The notes: a model not told the origin generated them from the letters alone. A stretch of 64,000 nt of DNA from an uncultured Collinsella sp. (GCA_900543515.1 UQRW01000003.1:15997-79996), one strand, 5' to 3'; positions 45,327 through 54,679 are shown, numbered from the stretch's first letter. Program-made: numbers and translations.

Positions 45327-45351
45327 ATGTCAATGTTGGTCTAACAGAGCC
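45327..45351 (-). repeat. Right terminal inverted repeat
   Basis: On the plus strand it reads ATGTCAATGTTGGTCTAACA continuing GAGCC. It is shared by the inner transposon and the larger region. Confidence 0.88.
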
Positions 45352-45629
45352 AAACAATCTACCCTGTCCCCTACCTGGCGTGGCTGGGATTTCCGAGCCC
45401 TGGGTTTGTTTCAGGTGATTACTACCCCATCATCCCGTTTATCTTTATGTATCTTGCAGGATACTTCGCCGCACATATAGCGCAGGGAATCGATAAGACC
45501 GTCCCTAGCTGGACCTACGCCAACCCCCTACCGGCGCTCGCCAGCCTTGGACGTCACGCACTCCCCTTTTATCTGCTGCATCAGCCCATCATACTGGGCA
45601 TTTTGGAGCTCGCCTACTCGGTGCGATAA
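45352..45629 (+). pseudogene. Acyltransferase-like membrane protein, C-terminal remnant
   Basis: The frame enters from the terminal repeat and reads YPVPYLAWLGFPSPGFVSGD ... IIPFIFMYLAGYFAAHIAQG ... LGRHALPFYLLHQPIILGIL, the last two helices of the heparan-alpha-glucosaminide N-acetyltransferase-like (DUF1624) group. The 5' part is gone, removed or displaced by the mobile region. It has no start and is not expected to function. Its last 16 bases overlap the 3' end of hflX on the other strand. Confidence 0.7.
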
Positions 45630-46903
45630 CGCTCGAGCCGCGGCGCAATACGAGCCGGCAGCTTCGCCACAATACGAACGCCATCCTCAAGATATTCCTC
45701 GTGCAAAAGGGTTCCCTGCTCATGCACCAGCGTAATGAGGGCGCCCTCGCGATACGGGATATCAGCGGAGAGCAACACATCGGTGGCAGCCGCCTCACGA
45801 GCAATTCGGTCGACGAGATTGTCGAGCCCCTCGCCTGTCTGGGCCGAGAACAACACGGCCTCGGGATAGCGACGACGGAAACTCAATCGATCGACGCTAT
45901 CGAGTAGGTCGATTTTATTGAACACCGTAAGCGTCAAACGCTCGCCAGCACCGATCTCGTCAAGAACGCGATCGACTGCCTCGAGCTGGCGCTCGTAGTC
46001 CTCGTCAGAGGCATCCACAACTTTAAGGATCAGGTCGGCACCAAGGACCTCGGACAGTGTGGACTTAAAGGCATCAACAAGACCATGCGGTAGCTTTTGA
46101 ATAAAGCCAACCGTATCGGTAATGGTCATACCACGACCGCCGGGCAAGCGATACGAGCGCGTCGTCGGATCGAGCGTGGCAAACAATTTGTCCTGTGAAA
46201 GCACTGTAGACCCGGTCAGGCGATTGAGCAACGTCGACTTACCGGCATTGGTATAACCGGCTAAGGCAACGCGAAACGCCGGCGACTCGATACGACTCTT
46301 TGACTGGACATCGCGGCGCTGTTCAACCTGCTTAAGCTCGCGACGAAGCGCGGCAATCTTGTTGCGAATCAAACGTCGGTCAACCTCGAGCTGGCTTTCG
46401 CCCTGGCCAAAGCGCGAACCAATGCCACCGCGTGTCTGCTCTTTAGCAAGATGGCTCCACATACCGCGCAAGCGAGGCAACAGATACTGCAATTGGGCTA
46501 GCTGCACCTGCAGGCGGCCCTCACGGGTCTGAGCGTGCAGGCCAAAGATATCGAGAATCAACGCCGTGCGGTCGATAATCTTAACCGGTTCGCCCACGGC
46601 TTTCTCAAGATATGACTGCTGCGAGGGCGTTAAATCGTCGTCGAAGATAACAACATCGACATCCATACAATGCACGAGCCCGCAAAGCTCCTCAACCTTA
46701 CCGGAGCCGATAAACGATTTTGGATACGGCTTAACCAGACGCTGTGACAAACGCGCCACGCACTGGGCGCCAGCCGTATGGGCCAGGCGCTCAAGCTCGT
46801 CAAGCGAACGATCGAGCGGCCAGGCGTTATCGCGCCACTCAACTCCGACAAGAACGGCACGTTCAGGCTCAGGCGCTGTGGGAACGAGGGGAAACCGAGC
46901 CAT
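45614..46903 (-). CDS. hflX: GTPase HflX
   Basis: A 429-residue ribosome-associated GTPase that splits stalled or heat-damaged ribosomes. The N-terminal HflX domain contains SGKVEELCGLVHCMDVDVVI and the Gly-rich linker GGIGSRFGQGESQLEVDRR. The G domain has G1 GYTNAGKSTLLN, G3 DTVGF and G4 NKID. Its ATG overlaps the stop codon of miaA (TAATG), so it is translated in a chain from miaB through miaA. Confidence 0.93.
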   Translation of the reverse strand: MARFPLVPTAPEPERAVLVGVEWRDNAWPLDRSLDELERLAHTAGAQCVARLSQRLVKPYPKSFIGSGKVEELCGLVHCMDVDVVIFDDDLTPSQQSYLEKAVGEPVKIIDRTALILDIFGLHAQTREGRLQVQLAQLQYLLPRLRGMWSHLAKEQTRGGIGSRFGQGESQLEVDRRLIRNKIAALRRELKQVEQRRDVQSKSRIESPAFRVALAGYTNAGKSTLLNRLTGSTVLSQDKLFATLDPTTRSYRLPGGRGMTITDTVGFIQKLPHGLVDAFKSTLSEVLGADLILKVVDASDEDYERQLEAVDRVLDEIGAGERLTLTVFNKIDLLDSVDRLSFRRRYPEAVLFSAQTGEGLDNLVDRIAREAAATDVLLSADIPYREGALITLVHEQGTLLHEEYLEDGVRIVAKLPARIAPRLERYRTE

Positions 46904-47841
46904 TAGGCTGCCTCGATACGATGAAGGATATCATCAACGACCTCATCGATCGTAAACTCGTCCATATCGAACCACACGATGCGGTCATCGCGTTTAAACC
47001 ACGAAAGCTGACGCTTGGCATAGCGACGCGAGCGCATCTTGATGAGTTCGCGAGCCTCATCCATAGAAATCACGCCGTCAAAGGCATCGATGATCTCTTT
47101 ATAGCCAATCGCTTGCATCGAAGTCAGGGCATCTCTCAGCCCCTGGTCCATAAGACCACGAACCTCATCAACAAGACCCTGCTCAAACATCAGATCGACG
47201 CGTAGGTTAATTCGCTCGTAAAGCGCCTCACGATTACGCATCAATCCAAACCACAAAGCGTGATAATGCTCGCGCGGAACACTAAACTGCAACTTTTGCT
47301 GCGCGTAGGACACGCCATCATCGTGCATTTCCAGCGCGCGAATCACGCGACGAACATTATGGGGGTGGATGACCGCGGCGGACTCGGGGTCACGCTCGGC
47401 AAGCAGCGCGTGCAGCGCTTCCTCGCCAATGCGCTCGGCAAGCTCCTGATACCCCGCGCGGCGATCGTCCTCAAGTTCGCCCGAGGGAAAATCCATCTCA
47501 TCCAGGGCCGCCTTGAGATACAAGCCCGTACCCCCGCAAAACACCGGTAGGCGACCCTCGCCCAGCAAGCGCTCAACATGTACACGAGCGTCTGCCTGAT
47601 ACAACGCTGCAGAATATGCAACGCCCGGTTCAACAATATCGACCAGGCGTAGAGGCGCACAACATTCCTCAGGCGCCATCTTTGCCGTGCCGATATCCAT
47701 ACCTCGATAGATTTGCATCGCGTCACACGACAGCACTTCGGACGAAAGACGAGCCGCTAAACGATCTGCGACATCACTTTTACCAACCGCGGTCGGACCG
47801 ACAATCGCAACAGCAGAAAGGCTTGCCCCGTGAGAAATCAT
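46903..47841 (-). CDS. miaA: tRNA dimethylallyltransferase MiaA
   Basis: A 312-residue enzyme that adds a dimethylallyl group to A37 of tRNAs reading UNN codons. The P-loop IVGPTAVGKSDVA, the SCDAMQIYRGMDIGTAK substrate loop, VFCGGTGLYLKA and the C-terminal KMRSRRYAKRQLSWF region are diagnostic. The frame is open to 47880, but ATG 47841 overlaps the miaB stop (TAATG) and is chosen. MiaA makes the substrate for the neighbouring MiaB. Confidence 0.95.
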   Translation of the reverse strand: MISHGASLSAVAIVGPTAVGKSDVADRLAARLSSEVLSCDAMQIYRGMDIGTAKMAPEECCAPLRLVDIVEPGVAYSAALYQADARVHVERLLGEGRLPVFCGGTGLYLKAALDEMDFPSGELEDDRRAGYQELAERIGEEALHALLAERDPESAAVIHPHNVRRVIRALEMHDDGVSYAQQKLQFSVPREHYHALWFGLMRNREALYERINLRVDLMFEQGLVDEVRGLMDQGLRDALTSMQAIGYKEIIDAFDGVISMDEARELIKMRSRRYAKRQLSWFKRDDRIVWFDMDEFTIDEVVDDILHRIEAA

Positions 47842-49211
47842 TAGCGCGGCTCGCCCACAACGGATCCGGACAGATACCACGTCTTGGCAACATCGATGTC
47901 AACATCGACAATCTTGCCAATCAACTGATCGATGCTGTAGCCCTCGGGAATCGGTGCATGAACGGTCTGATTCTTAGGACTCTTGCCCAGCAGCACCGCG
48001 TCATTCTTTTTGCTCGTACCCTCAATAAGCGCCGGCACGACGGTGTGGAGCTCACCCTGGTTATACTCGTGCGCAGTGGTCTCGATAACCTTCACCAGAC
48101 GGTTGAATCGCTCAAGAATCACCTCATGCGGCGTGGGATCGTCAATCTCGGCGGCCGGAGTACCGGCGCGCTTGGAATAGATAAACGTATAGGCCTGAGC
48201 ATAACGGACCGTCTCGGCAAGCGAGAGCGTCTGCTCAAAGTCTTCCTCGGTCTCGCCGGGGAAACCCACGATGATATCGGTCGAAAGCGCGATATCGGGC
48301 ATGCGATTGCGGATGCGATCGACGAGCCCCAGATAATCCTCGCGCGTATAACGACGATTCATCTCTTTAAGGATGCGCGTCGAGCCCGACTGAACTGCCA
48401 GATGCAGCTGCGGCATGACGGCAGGCGTCTCGGCCATAGCGTCGATGGTCTCGGGCAGCAGGTCTTTGGGGTGCGAGGAAGTAAAGAAGATACGCTCTAC
48501 ACCCGTTTCGCCCACGGCGCGCAAAAGGTCGGCAAAGCGCGGCTTACCAAACAGATCGCGACCATAGGAGTTGACGTTTTGACCCAGAAGCGTGACCTCA
48601 CGCACGCCCTGGCGCACTAGACCGGTCACCTCGTCGACAATCTCCTCGAAAGGGCGGCTCTTTTCGCGACCGCGCACATACGGCACGATGCAATAGGTGC
48701 AGAAGTTATTACAGCCCGTCATAATGGGGACCCAAGCGTGATACTGGGTCTCACGATGCCACGGCATGCTCATGGCATCCGTGTCCTCGTGCTCATTGGT
48801 GCGAATATGGCGCTTACCGTCCAAGAATGCCTCGGCAATGAGCTCGGCCACATGCGCGATGGAATGCGTGCCAAAGATAACATTGACGTTATCGACATTG
48901 GTGAGCAGGCCCTCGCCGTCTCGTTGGGCAATGCAGCCGCCCACGGCGACCACGCGCTTGCCCGAGGGCGAAGGCGGGAGGCTCTTACAAGAGTTGCACT
49001 GACCGTACAAACGGGTGTCGGCGGCCTCACGAACGCAGCACGTCATGAACACGACAATGTCAGCATGCTCCGGATCGAGCCCCATGAGGCAGCCATATGA
49101 GTCGAGCAGACCACTCACGCGCTCGGAGTCGTGCTGATTCATCTGGCAGCCAAAGGTGCGGATAAAGTAGGTTTTACCGGCAAGAATATCGCGTACGGAA
49201 CCCTGGTCCAT
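47841..49211 (-). CDS. miaB: tRNA-2-methylthio-N6-dimethylallyladenosine synthase MiaB
   Basis: A 456-residue radical-SAM methylthiotransferase that completes ms2i6A37 in tRNA. The UPF0004 domain has FIRTFGCQMNQHDSE and MTCCVRE, the radical-SAM cluster motif is GCNNFCTYCIVPYVRGRE, and a TRAM domain closes the protein (VDVDIDVAKTWYLSGSVV). The first cysteine motif GCQMN distinguishes it from RimO. The start ATG 49211 is chosen; the frame reaches 49262. Confidence 0.94.
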   Translation of the reverse strand: MDQGSVRDILAGKTYFIRTFGCQMNQHDSERVSGLLDSYGCLMGLDPEHADIVVFMTCCVREAADTRLYGQCNSCKSLPPSPSGKRVVAVGGCIAQRDGEGLLTNVDNVNVIFGTHSIAHVAELIAEAFLDGKRHIRTNEHEDTDAMSMPWHRETQYHAWVPIMTGCNNFCTYCIVPYVRGREKSRPFEEIVDEVTGLVRQGVREVTLLGQNVNSYGRDLFGKPRFADLLRAVGETGVERIFFTSSHPKDLLPETIDAMAETPAVMPQLHLAVQSGSTRILKEMNRRYTREDYLGLVDRIRNRMPDIALSTDIIVGFPGETEEDFEQTLSLAETVRYAQAYTFIYSKRAGTPAAEIDDPTPHEVILERFNRLVKVIETTAHEYNQGELHTVVPALIEGTSKKNDAVLLGKSPKNQTVHAPIPEGYSIDQLIGKIVDVDIDVAKTWYLSGSVVGEPR

Positions 49212-49274
49212 GTGTATAAGTCCTAACGAGGTGGAATAAGCGGGATCAAAGAGGGCGGGCAAAGAGTAAATACT

Positions 49275-49592
49275 CTATGCAACAGGCTTAACGTCGTCCA
49301 TCACAACGTTATCCATAGCAGCTCGATTAATCTGATGAACGTAAATAGAAAGACGGATGGCCGTGCGCGACTCCCCGTTGATGAGGATGTCGGAGAACAC
49401 CGGCGCGCAGGAAATATCAAACCCGGTCGGAATCAAAAATCCGCGTGCAATGGCCACAGCCTTAATGGCCTGATTGACGGCACCCGCGCCGACACACTGA
49501 ATATTGACGGGAACACCATCTTTGACCATGCCGGCAATGGCGCCGGCAACGGACGCGGGCGATGATTTGCTTGATACCTTCAGGCAATCCAT
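49275..49592 (-). CDS. spoVS: SpoVS-family protein
   Basis: A 105-residue protein beginning MDCLKVSSKSSPASVAGAIA with VNIQCVGAGAVNQAIKAVAIARGFL, the conserved SpoVS/Alba-like nucleic-acid-binding core. The last 18 residues exceed the usual length of about 86. SpoVS affects septation and sporulation in Bacillus, yet this lineage does not make spores, so here it is more likely an RNA- or DNA-binding regulator of division or mRNA. GCAGGAG precedes the ATG. It follows the GHKL-type gene and rny. Confidence 0.9.
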   Translation of the reverse strand: MDCLKVSSKSSPASVAGAIAGMVKDGVPVNIQCVGAGAVNQAIKAVAIARGFLIPTGFDISCAPVFSDILINGESRTAIRLSIYVHQINRAAMDNVVMDDVKPVA

Positions 49593-49666
49593 GAAGAAAC
49601 TCCTGCGTTTAAAAGTACGTTTTAACTGCAATAACTGTATCGTACCGAACGGACTCGGTAAAGATG

Positions 49667-50752
49667 CTATTCCTCTTTGGCAAGATCGAACGTCACAGTG
49701 ATGCGATCACGTGAAACACGAATCTTGGGGTCGCCGCAAAGGTTGAGATAGTACCGCGATGCAAGATCGTTAAAGTCGCGCTCCACGGCTCGCGAGAACT
49801 GCGCCATGTCGTCCTTGGCAATACGCAGCCCGCGACGATCTTTAGCAAGATCAACCGGAGCAGACGCATGCGAGGATGAATCGCGCTCGCGAAGCAGGCG
49901 TGCGGTCACACCGCGAACGGGCTTAATCTGGCCCGCCAAGATACGATGCGCCGTACGCTCGGACATCTCAAGGCCCAAACCCGAACAGATACGGATAAAG
50001 TCTTCCGCATCCGAAGCAAGACCCAGACGATCGACCACGGGAAGCTCGGCTTCGTCGTCGATAAACAAAAGACGAGAAGCATCGAGACGGCTGGAGGCCT
50101 GTGCATGCAGCGTCGCGGCGATCTCGGACGGAGACCCCAGATAGACATCACAGGCGCGCAGCTCCTCGAGGGCAAACTCACAGGCGGCGCGAATGATGTT
50201 GTGAGGGCCGCGGGCGCAGACATAGTGACCGTCCTCGTCCTTCACGGCCTGAGGCCAGCTGGACTGATCGGCGCGCTCGCCAAGGCGGTCGGTAGCGACG
50301 CTCACTTTAAAAACCGAGCCAAGGTCAACATCCGACGCGACAACACGTGCCTCGTCGGTATTCTGCTTAATCGAGAACAATGCCATGCCTCGACCGTGAA
50401 CGCCCCAACGATCCATCTTCATGCTCTCGAGCTTGGAAGTAACGCGGGCATCGAAGATGCGCTCCTGCATATCCTGCGGCACACCCGAGCCGTTATCCAG
50501 AAAGACGAGCGTACGGACGCCATCTTCCTTGGTCGTAGCGAGATAGACCTTGTCGGCGCCGGCATCACGAGCGTTGCGCAGCATTTCAATGACAATATCC
50601 TCGACATGCTGAATGTCGTGCTTTGCCTGGCGCCGTTCAGCCTCCGAAACGCGGAGGCGGACATACCCCTCGCCAAGGTTCTCCTCGACGCGAAGGTTGC
50701 CCTCCCCCGACATCGACGCGATAAATGAGATGAGCTCGTTCGCGTCGTTCAT
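49667..50752 (-). CDS. GHKL-fold ATP-binding protein downstream of rny
   Basis: A 361-residue cytoplasmic protein with a Bergerat ATP site: N-box EMLRNARDAGAD (about 56-67), G1-like LDNGSGVP, and GVHGRGMAL as the lid. No histidine-phosphotransfer helix, receiver or membrane segment is seen, so it is not a standard sensor kinase. The region after 200 is predicted helical with VDRLGLASDAEDFIRICSGLG and MSERTAHRILAGQIKPVRG, possibly a DNA-binding helix-turn-helix. It starts one base after the rny stop, so it is coexpressed with RNase Y. An ATP-dependent partner of RNA decay or a MutL/Hsp90-like clamp are possibilities. Confidence 0.65.
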   Translation of the reverse strand: MNDANELISFIASMSGEGNLRVEENLGEGYVRLRVSEAERRQAKHDIQHVEDIVIEMLRNARDAGADKVYLATTKEDGVRTLVFLDNGSGVPQDMQERIFDARVTSKLESMKMDRWGVHGRGMALFSIKQNTDEARVVASDVDLGSVFKVSVATDRLGERADQSSWPQAVKDEDGHYVCARGPHNIIRAACEFALEELRACDVYLGSPSEIAATLHAQASSRLDASRLLFIDDEAELPVVDRLGLASDAEDFIRICSGLGLEMSERTAHRILAGQIKPVRGVTARLLRERDSSSHASAPVDLAKDRRGLRIAKDDMAQFSRAVERDFNDLASRYYLNLCGDPKIRVSRDRITVTFDLAKEE

Positions 50753-50753
50753 G

Positions 50754-52304
50754 TTATTTAGCGATATCGACAGCGCGACTCTCGCGAATCACGACGACGC
50801 GCACCTGACCGGGATACTCCATCTCTTCCTCGATTTGATGGGCGATGTCATGAGCCAAGACCGTGGACTGAGCATCGGAAATCTTGTCCGGCTGAACCAT
50901 GACGTGGACCTCGCGACCAGCCTGCATGGCATAGGTACGCTCGACGCCGTCATGGGAATTGGCGATCTCCTCGAGCTTCTCAAGGCGTTTGATGTAATTC
51001 TCGGCCGATTCGCGACGGGCACCGGGGCGAGAGGCAGAAACGGCATCGGCAGCCTGGACCAGAACATCGAGCACCGTGTTGGGGTCGACGTCGGCGTGAT
51101 GGGCCTCGATAGCGTGAACGATAACGGGCTTCTCGCCATAGCGACGGGCGAGCTCGGCGCCGATAACGGCATGCGGACCCTCGACGTCATGGTCGATAGC
51201 CTTACCAAGATCGTGCAGCAGGCCGGCACGCTTGGCGGTCACAACGTCCAGGCCAAGCTCGGAAGCCATCACGCCACACAGGTCGGAAACCTCGAGGGAA
51301 TGCTGGAGCACGTTCTGACCAAACGAGGTGCGGTAGCGCAGAGCGCCCAGGGTCTTAACGATCTCGGGATGCAGATCGTGGATACCGGTATCGAAGGCAG
51401 CCTGTTCGCCAGCCTCGCGCACGCGCTGCTGAACCAAGTCGGCGGCCTTGTGATACATCTCCTCGATACGGGCAGGATGAATGCGTCCGTCAGCAATAAG
51501 GTTCTCGAGGGCGACGCGGGCGGTCTCACGACGGACCGGATCGAAGCTCGAAAGCACGACGGTCTCAGGCGTGTCGTCAATCACAAGGTTGACGCCGGAA
51601 ACCTGCTCGAAGGTGCGAATGTTACGACCCTCGCGGCCGATGATGCGACCCTTGAGATCATCGGAAGGAATATGCACGGAGGTAACGGTGACCTCGGCGG
51701 TGTGATCTGCGGCACAGCGCTGAATCGCCAGGGACAAGATCTCCTGAGCGGTCTTGTGGCACTCGGCGCGAACCTGCTGCTCGGACTCACGGATGATCGT
51801 GGCGGCCTCGTGGGTAACCTCGCCACGAACCTTGTCGAGGAGCTCCTTGTGAGCATCCTCGCGGGTCAGGTCGGCGATGCGCTCGAGCTCCGAGGTCTGC
51901 TTGGCGCAGAGCTCCTCAAGCTCGCGGGAGCGCTTCTCGACCTGGCCAGCCTGGCTAGACAGCTGATGCTCACGCTTGTCGAGGGCATCGTTGCGGCGAT
52001 CGAGAGACTCCTCACGCTGCATCACGCGATTCTCGAGCGTACGAATCTCACTTTTACGCTGCTTGTCCTCGGCCTCGGCAGCCTGCTTGTTCTTGATAAT
52101 CTCTTCCTTGGCCTCAAGCAGAGCCTCTTTTTTGAGGGTCTCGGCTTGACGCTTTGCATCACCGATTAGGGACTCAGCCTGTGCGTGAGCCGACTGGATC
52201 TTTTCGTCGGCCTCGTGAAGACTACCCTGCTTGGCGGTGCGCATGTAGGCAATGGCGGCGATGGCACCCAAAACGATGCCAACGAGCGCTGCGATGATAG
52301 GCAT
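50754..52304 (-). CDS. rny: Ribonuclease Y
   Basis: A 516-residue membrane-anchored endoribonuclease that starts mRNA decay. One N-terminal helix ([19 protein letters not shown]), a long coiled coil (about 30-200), a KH domain ([22 protein letters not shown]) and the HD domain ([21 protein letters not shown]) are in order. ATG 52304 has AAGGAG at the right spacing; a GTG six bases upstream is too close to it. About 270 bases upstream to recX hold its promoter; I see no other gene there. Confidence 0.94.
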   Translation of the reverse strand: MPIIAALVGIVLGAIAAIAYMRTAKQGSLHEADEKIQSAHAQAESLIGDAKRQAETLKKEALLEAKEEIIKNKQAAEAEDKQRKSEIRTLENRVMQREESLDRRNDALDKREHQLSSQAGQVEKRSRELEELCAKQTSELERIADLTREDAHKELLDKVRGEVTHEAATIIRESEQQVRAECHKTAQEILSLAIQRCAADHTAEVTVTSVHIPSDDLKGRIIGREGRNIRTFEQVSGVNLVIDDTPETVVLSSFDPVRRETARVALENLIADGRIHPARIEEMYHKAADLVQQRVREAGEQAAFDTGIHDLHPEIVKTLGALRYRTSFGQNVLQHSLEVSDLCGVMASELGLDVVTAKRAGLLHDLGKAIDHDVEGPHAVIGAELARRYGEKPVIVHAIEAHHADVDPNTVLDVLVQAADAVSASRPGARRESAENYIKRLEKLEEIANSHDGVERTYAMQAGREVHVMVQPDKISDAQSTVLAHDIAHQIEEEMEYPGQVRVVVIRESRAVDIAK

Positions 52305-52572
52305 GCTCACTCCTTTTTATGGATTCGTTACACAACAAAGCGAACCGTCCTTACGAACGGCTCGCGACATTTGAGTAATATGGGCGCAGCTTATGCGGGT
52401 CGGATACAGATAAACATATAAACAAACTCATCAAAGATGAGCACATATCACAAAGCAAATGACAGTGTTTATCGTACGTTGAACCGCAACAACTGTCAAA
52501 TAAATGGACCCAGCACGGCGGCTAAAAGGCGGTGAACGGCAGGTGCGCAAAACACATGCGTCTAGCATGCGT

Positions 52573-53265
52573 CTAAACTGCACATTCCTCACGTTCGGCA
52601 TCGAGACGCGCCTTAACGGCATCGGCGGCGATGTGGTACGAAAAGCCCTTGCCCATTAAAAACCGGACGAGCTTTTCGAATCCACGTGTCTCGGGAACAC
52701 GACGCTTCGCGAGTAAAGCCGCTGCGCGAGCCAAATCGTCCTCCACGGCAAAATAATCCTCAGGATAGCCGGGGATATCATCGAGTACGACATGGCGGCG
52801 CTTGAGCTCGGTCTCAATCTTGCGCTGTCCCCAGCCGCGTCGCTTGCGTTCCTCGATAAAATACGAACAAAAGCGGTTCTCATCTAAAAACCGGTACTCA
52901 GTGGCACGCTGGACGGCGAAATCAATTGCGGCCGCGCGAAAACCATAACGAGCCAGCTTGTCACGGACCTCACCCGTGGCATGGTCGCGACGCGACAGCA
53001 TCTCAGTCACCATGGTAAGCGCGCATTTACGCTCAATGAGCTGCACCGCCTCGCGAAACTCATCCCAATCGCAGGGAAGTTCGGGGCGATTTTTAAGAAA
53101 CAGGCGCGCAACACGAACAGGAATCCAGATGGATCGTTCAAAACCACCCTCGAGCTCGCAGTCGATATGTGCACAAGGCTTTTTTGATGCATACCCACTC
53201 GAGAACGAGGAGGTCGCCTTCTTATCGGGGAAGACGACCGTGGCCTCGGTCACCGTATACGACAT
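52573..53265 (-). CDS. recX: Regulatory protein RecX
   Basis: A 230-residue RecA-filament modulator. The three-helix RecX repeats are visible: LTMVTEMLSRRDHATGEVRDKLARYGF, FLDENRFCSYFIEERKRRGWGQRKIETELKRR and RFLMGKGFSYHIAADAV. The first 80 residues are a longer, less conserved leader. It lies 11 bases after recA, in the classic recA-recX operon. Confidence 0.9.
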   Translation of the reverse strand: MSYTVTEATVVFPDKKATSSFSSGYASKKPCAHIDCELEGGFERSIWIPVRVARLFLKNRPELPCDWDEFREAVQLIERKCALTMVTEMLSRRDHATGEVRDKLARYGFRAAAIDFAVQRATEYRFLDENRFCSYFIEERKRRGWGQRKIETELKRRHVVLDDIPGYPEDYFAVEDDLARAAALLAKRRVPETRGFEKLVRFLMGKGFSYHIAADAVKARLDAEREECAV

Positions 53266-53276
53266 GAGGGCAACCG

Positions 53277-54422
53277 CTACTCGTCGTCATCGAGCATCGC
53301 GGAGCCATCGATGGCGTAAAGCTCATCGAACTCCTCAGTTTCGGGCTGATCGGTCAGCTCGACCTCGGACGGAGCATCGTCATCGAATTCAAGGCCGCAG
53401 GCGAGGCGAACCTTATGCTCGATCTCGTCAGCACAATCGGGGTGCTCGCGCAGGAAGGCCTTAGCGGCCTCGCGACCATTACCGAGCTTGTCCTCACCGT
53501 AAGCAAACCAAGAACCCATCTTTTTGCAGATACCGCACTCGACGGCCATGTCCAGAATCGAGCCCTCCTTAGAGATGCCCGTGCCGTACATGATGTCAAA
53601 CTCGGCCGAGCGGAACGGAGCGGCCACCTTGTTCTTGACGACCTTGGCACGCACGCGATTGCCGATAACCTCGTCCTTGAGCTTGATGCTGTCGATGCGG
53701 CGAATATCGATGCGCACCGAAGAGAAGAACTTGAGGGCGCGGCCGCCCGTCGTAGTCTCGGGGTTGCCGAACATGACGCCGATCTTCTCGCGCAGCTGGT
53801 TAATGAAGATGCAGGTCGTTTTAGATTTGGCGAGCGAGCCTGCGAGCTTACGGAGCGCCTGGCTCATCAGACGGGCTTGAAGGCCGACCGTAGTGTCGCC
53901 GATCTCGCCCTCGATCTCGGCACGCGGAGTCAAAGCGGCGACAGAGTCGACGACAATGGCGTCGATGGCGCCAGAGCGAACGAGCATGTCGACGATCTCG
54001 AGCGCCTGCTCGCCCGTATCGGGCTGGGAAATGAGGACCTCATCGATGTCCACGCCGATACGCGCGGCATACGTGGGATCGAGCGCGTGCTCGGCATCAA
54101 TAAATGCCACGACGCCGCCCATAGCCTGGGCCTCTGCCAAAATCTCGAGCGAAAGCGTTGTCTTACCGGAGGACTCGGGGCCGTAAATCTCGACGATACG
54201 TCCGCGCGGCACGCCGCCGATGCCCAGAGCGGCATCGAGGGCCAGGGCGCCCGTGGGAATGGCCTCGACCTCGAGCTCGGGACCACCGTCACCGTACCTC
54301 ATGATGGAACCCTGGCCGAATTTCTTCTCGATCTCGGCCTTGGTGGTGGCGATCATCTCATCGCGCTCTTTACCCGTCGTGCGAGCATGAACGGTACGTA
54401 CGGGACCTGAATTCTTGGCCAT
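53277..54422 (-). CDS. recA: Recombinase RecA
   Basis: A 381-residue RecA: strand exchange, SOS coprotease. [10 protein letters not shown] (Walker A), VIVDSVAAL (Walker B), [27 protein letters not shown] (loop L2 region) and the C-terminal acidic tail [16 protein letters not shown] are intact. ATG 54422 has GAGGAGGG upstream and is preferred to the frame start at 54443. Transcription is controlled from the SOS promoter at 54453-54481. Confidence 0.97.
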   Translation of the reverse strand: MAKNSGPVRTVHARTTGKERDEMIATTKAEIEKKFGQGSIMRYGDGGPELEVEAIPTGALALDAALGIGGVPRGRIVEIYGPESSGKTTLSLEILAEAQAMGGVVAFIDAEHALDPTYAARIGVDIDEVLISQPDTGEQALEIVDMLVRSGAIDAIVVDSVAALTPRAEIEGEIGDTTVGLQARLMSQALRKLAGSLAKSKTTCIFINQLREKIGVMFGNPETTTGGRALKFFSSVRIDIRRIDSIKLKDEVIGNRVRAKVVKNKVAAPFRSAEFDIMYGTGISKEGSILDMAVECGICKKMGSWFAYGEDKLGNGREAAKAFLREHPDCADEIEHKVRLACGLEFDDDAPSEVELTDQPETEEFDELYAIDGSAMLDDDE

Positions 54423-54452
54423 GAATAGCCCTCCTCTTAACAACCTGCATCG

Positions 54453-54481
54453 ATAATAAACGAACGGCTGTTCGTGGTCAA
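54453..54481 (-). promoter_or_regulatory. recA promoter with LexA (SOS) box in its spacer
   Basis: On the minus strand TTGACC (-35, 54476-54481) and TATTAT (-10, 54453-54458) are 17 bases apart. The palindrome CGAACGGCTGTTCG (54461-54474) fits the Gram-positive/actinobacterial SOS box (CGAAC-N4-GTTCG) and lies inside the spacer, so LexA would block RNA polymerase directly. Confidence 0.85.
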
Positions 54482-54648
54482 CCGTTCAGATAAATCATAT
54501 GCAGCCGACCTTTCCAAAACCCAACCAAACGCAGACCAAAAACTGACCAAAAACTTGACCGCAGGTGAACCAAGCAAGGCATGACGAGCAAGATTACGAC
54601 TACTACCTGCACAAAGATCAAATTCGCCTAAGGTCCCTATCTCCACAA

Positions 54649-54672
54649 TTAAGGGGCCCGGAGGCCCCTTAA
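54649..54672 (-). terminator. Terminator after pncC
   Basis: A perfect 10-bp stem TTAAGGGGCC / GGCCCCTTAA with loop CGGA, 8 bases beyond the pncC stop. It separates the pgsA-pncC unit from recA. Confidence 0.75.
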
Positions 54673-54679
54673 AACACGT

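Larger units (their letters stand above)
31688..45351. mobile_element. Composite mobile region with IS1595-type ends
   Basis: A 13.7-kb acquired region bounded by inverted 25-bp repeats. It contains a decayed transposon copy (31688 to about 34.9 kb), an internal mobilisation module (sortase, helicase, unknown, relaxase, MobC-like) and an intact transposon copy (41191-45351). Base composition, especially 31.8-34.5 kb, is clearly more AT-rich than the host. No 8-bp target duplication is seen: the flanks are TTTTCAAA on the left and AAACAATC on the right. Both neighbouring genes are truncated, which suggests an adjacent deletion or recombination between elements after insertion. Confidence 0.75.
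41191..45351 (-). mobile_element. Intact IS1595/ISXO2-type transposon carrying a restriction-modification gene
   Basis: A 4161-bp unit with inverted ends matching at 23 of 25 bases. Reading on the minus strand: right end, transposase, ribbon-helix-helix gene, restriction-modification gene, terminator, left end. The passenger genes lie downstream of the transposase in the same direction, so all three may be cotranscribed. Flanks differ (AATGAAAA / AAACAATC), so the outer right end may now be shared with the larger region. Confidence 0.8.
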
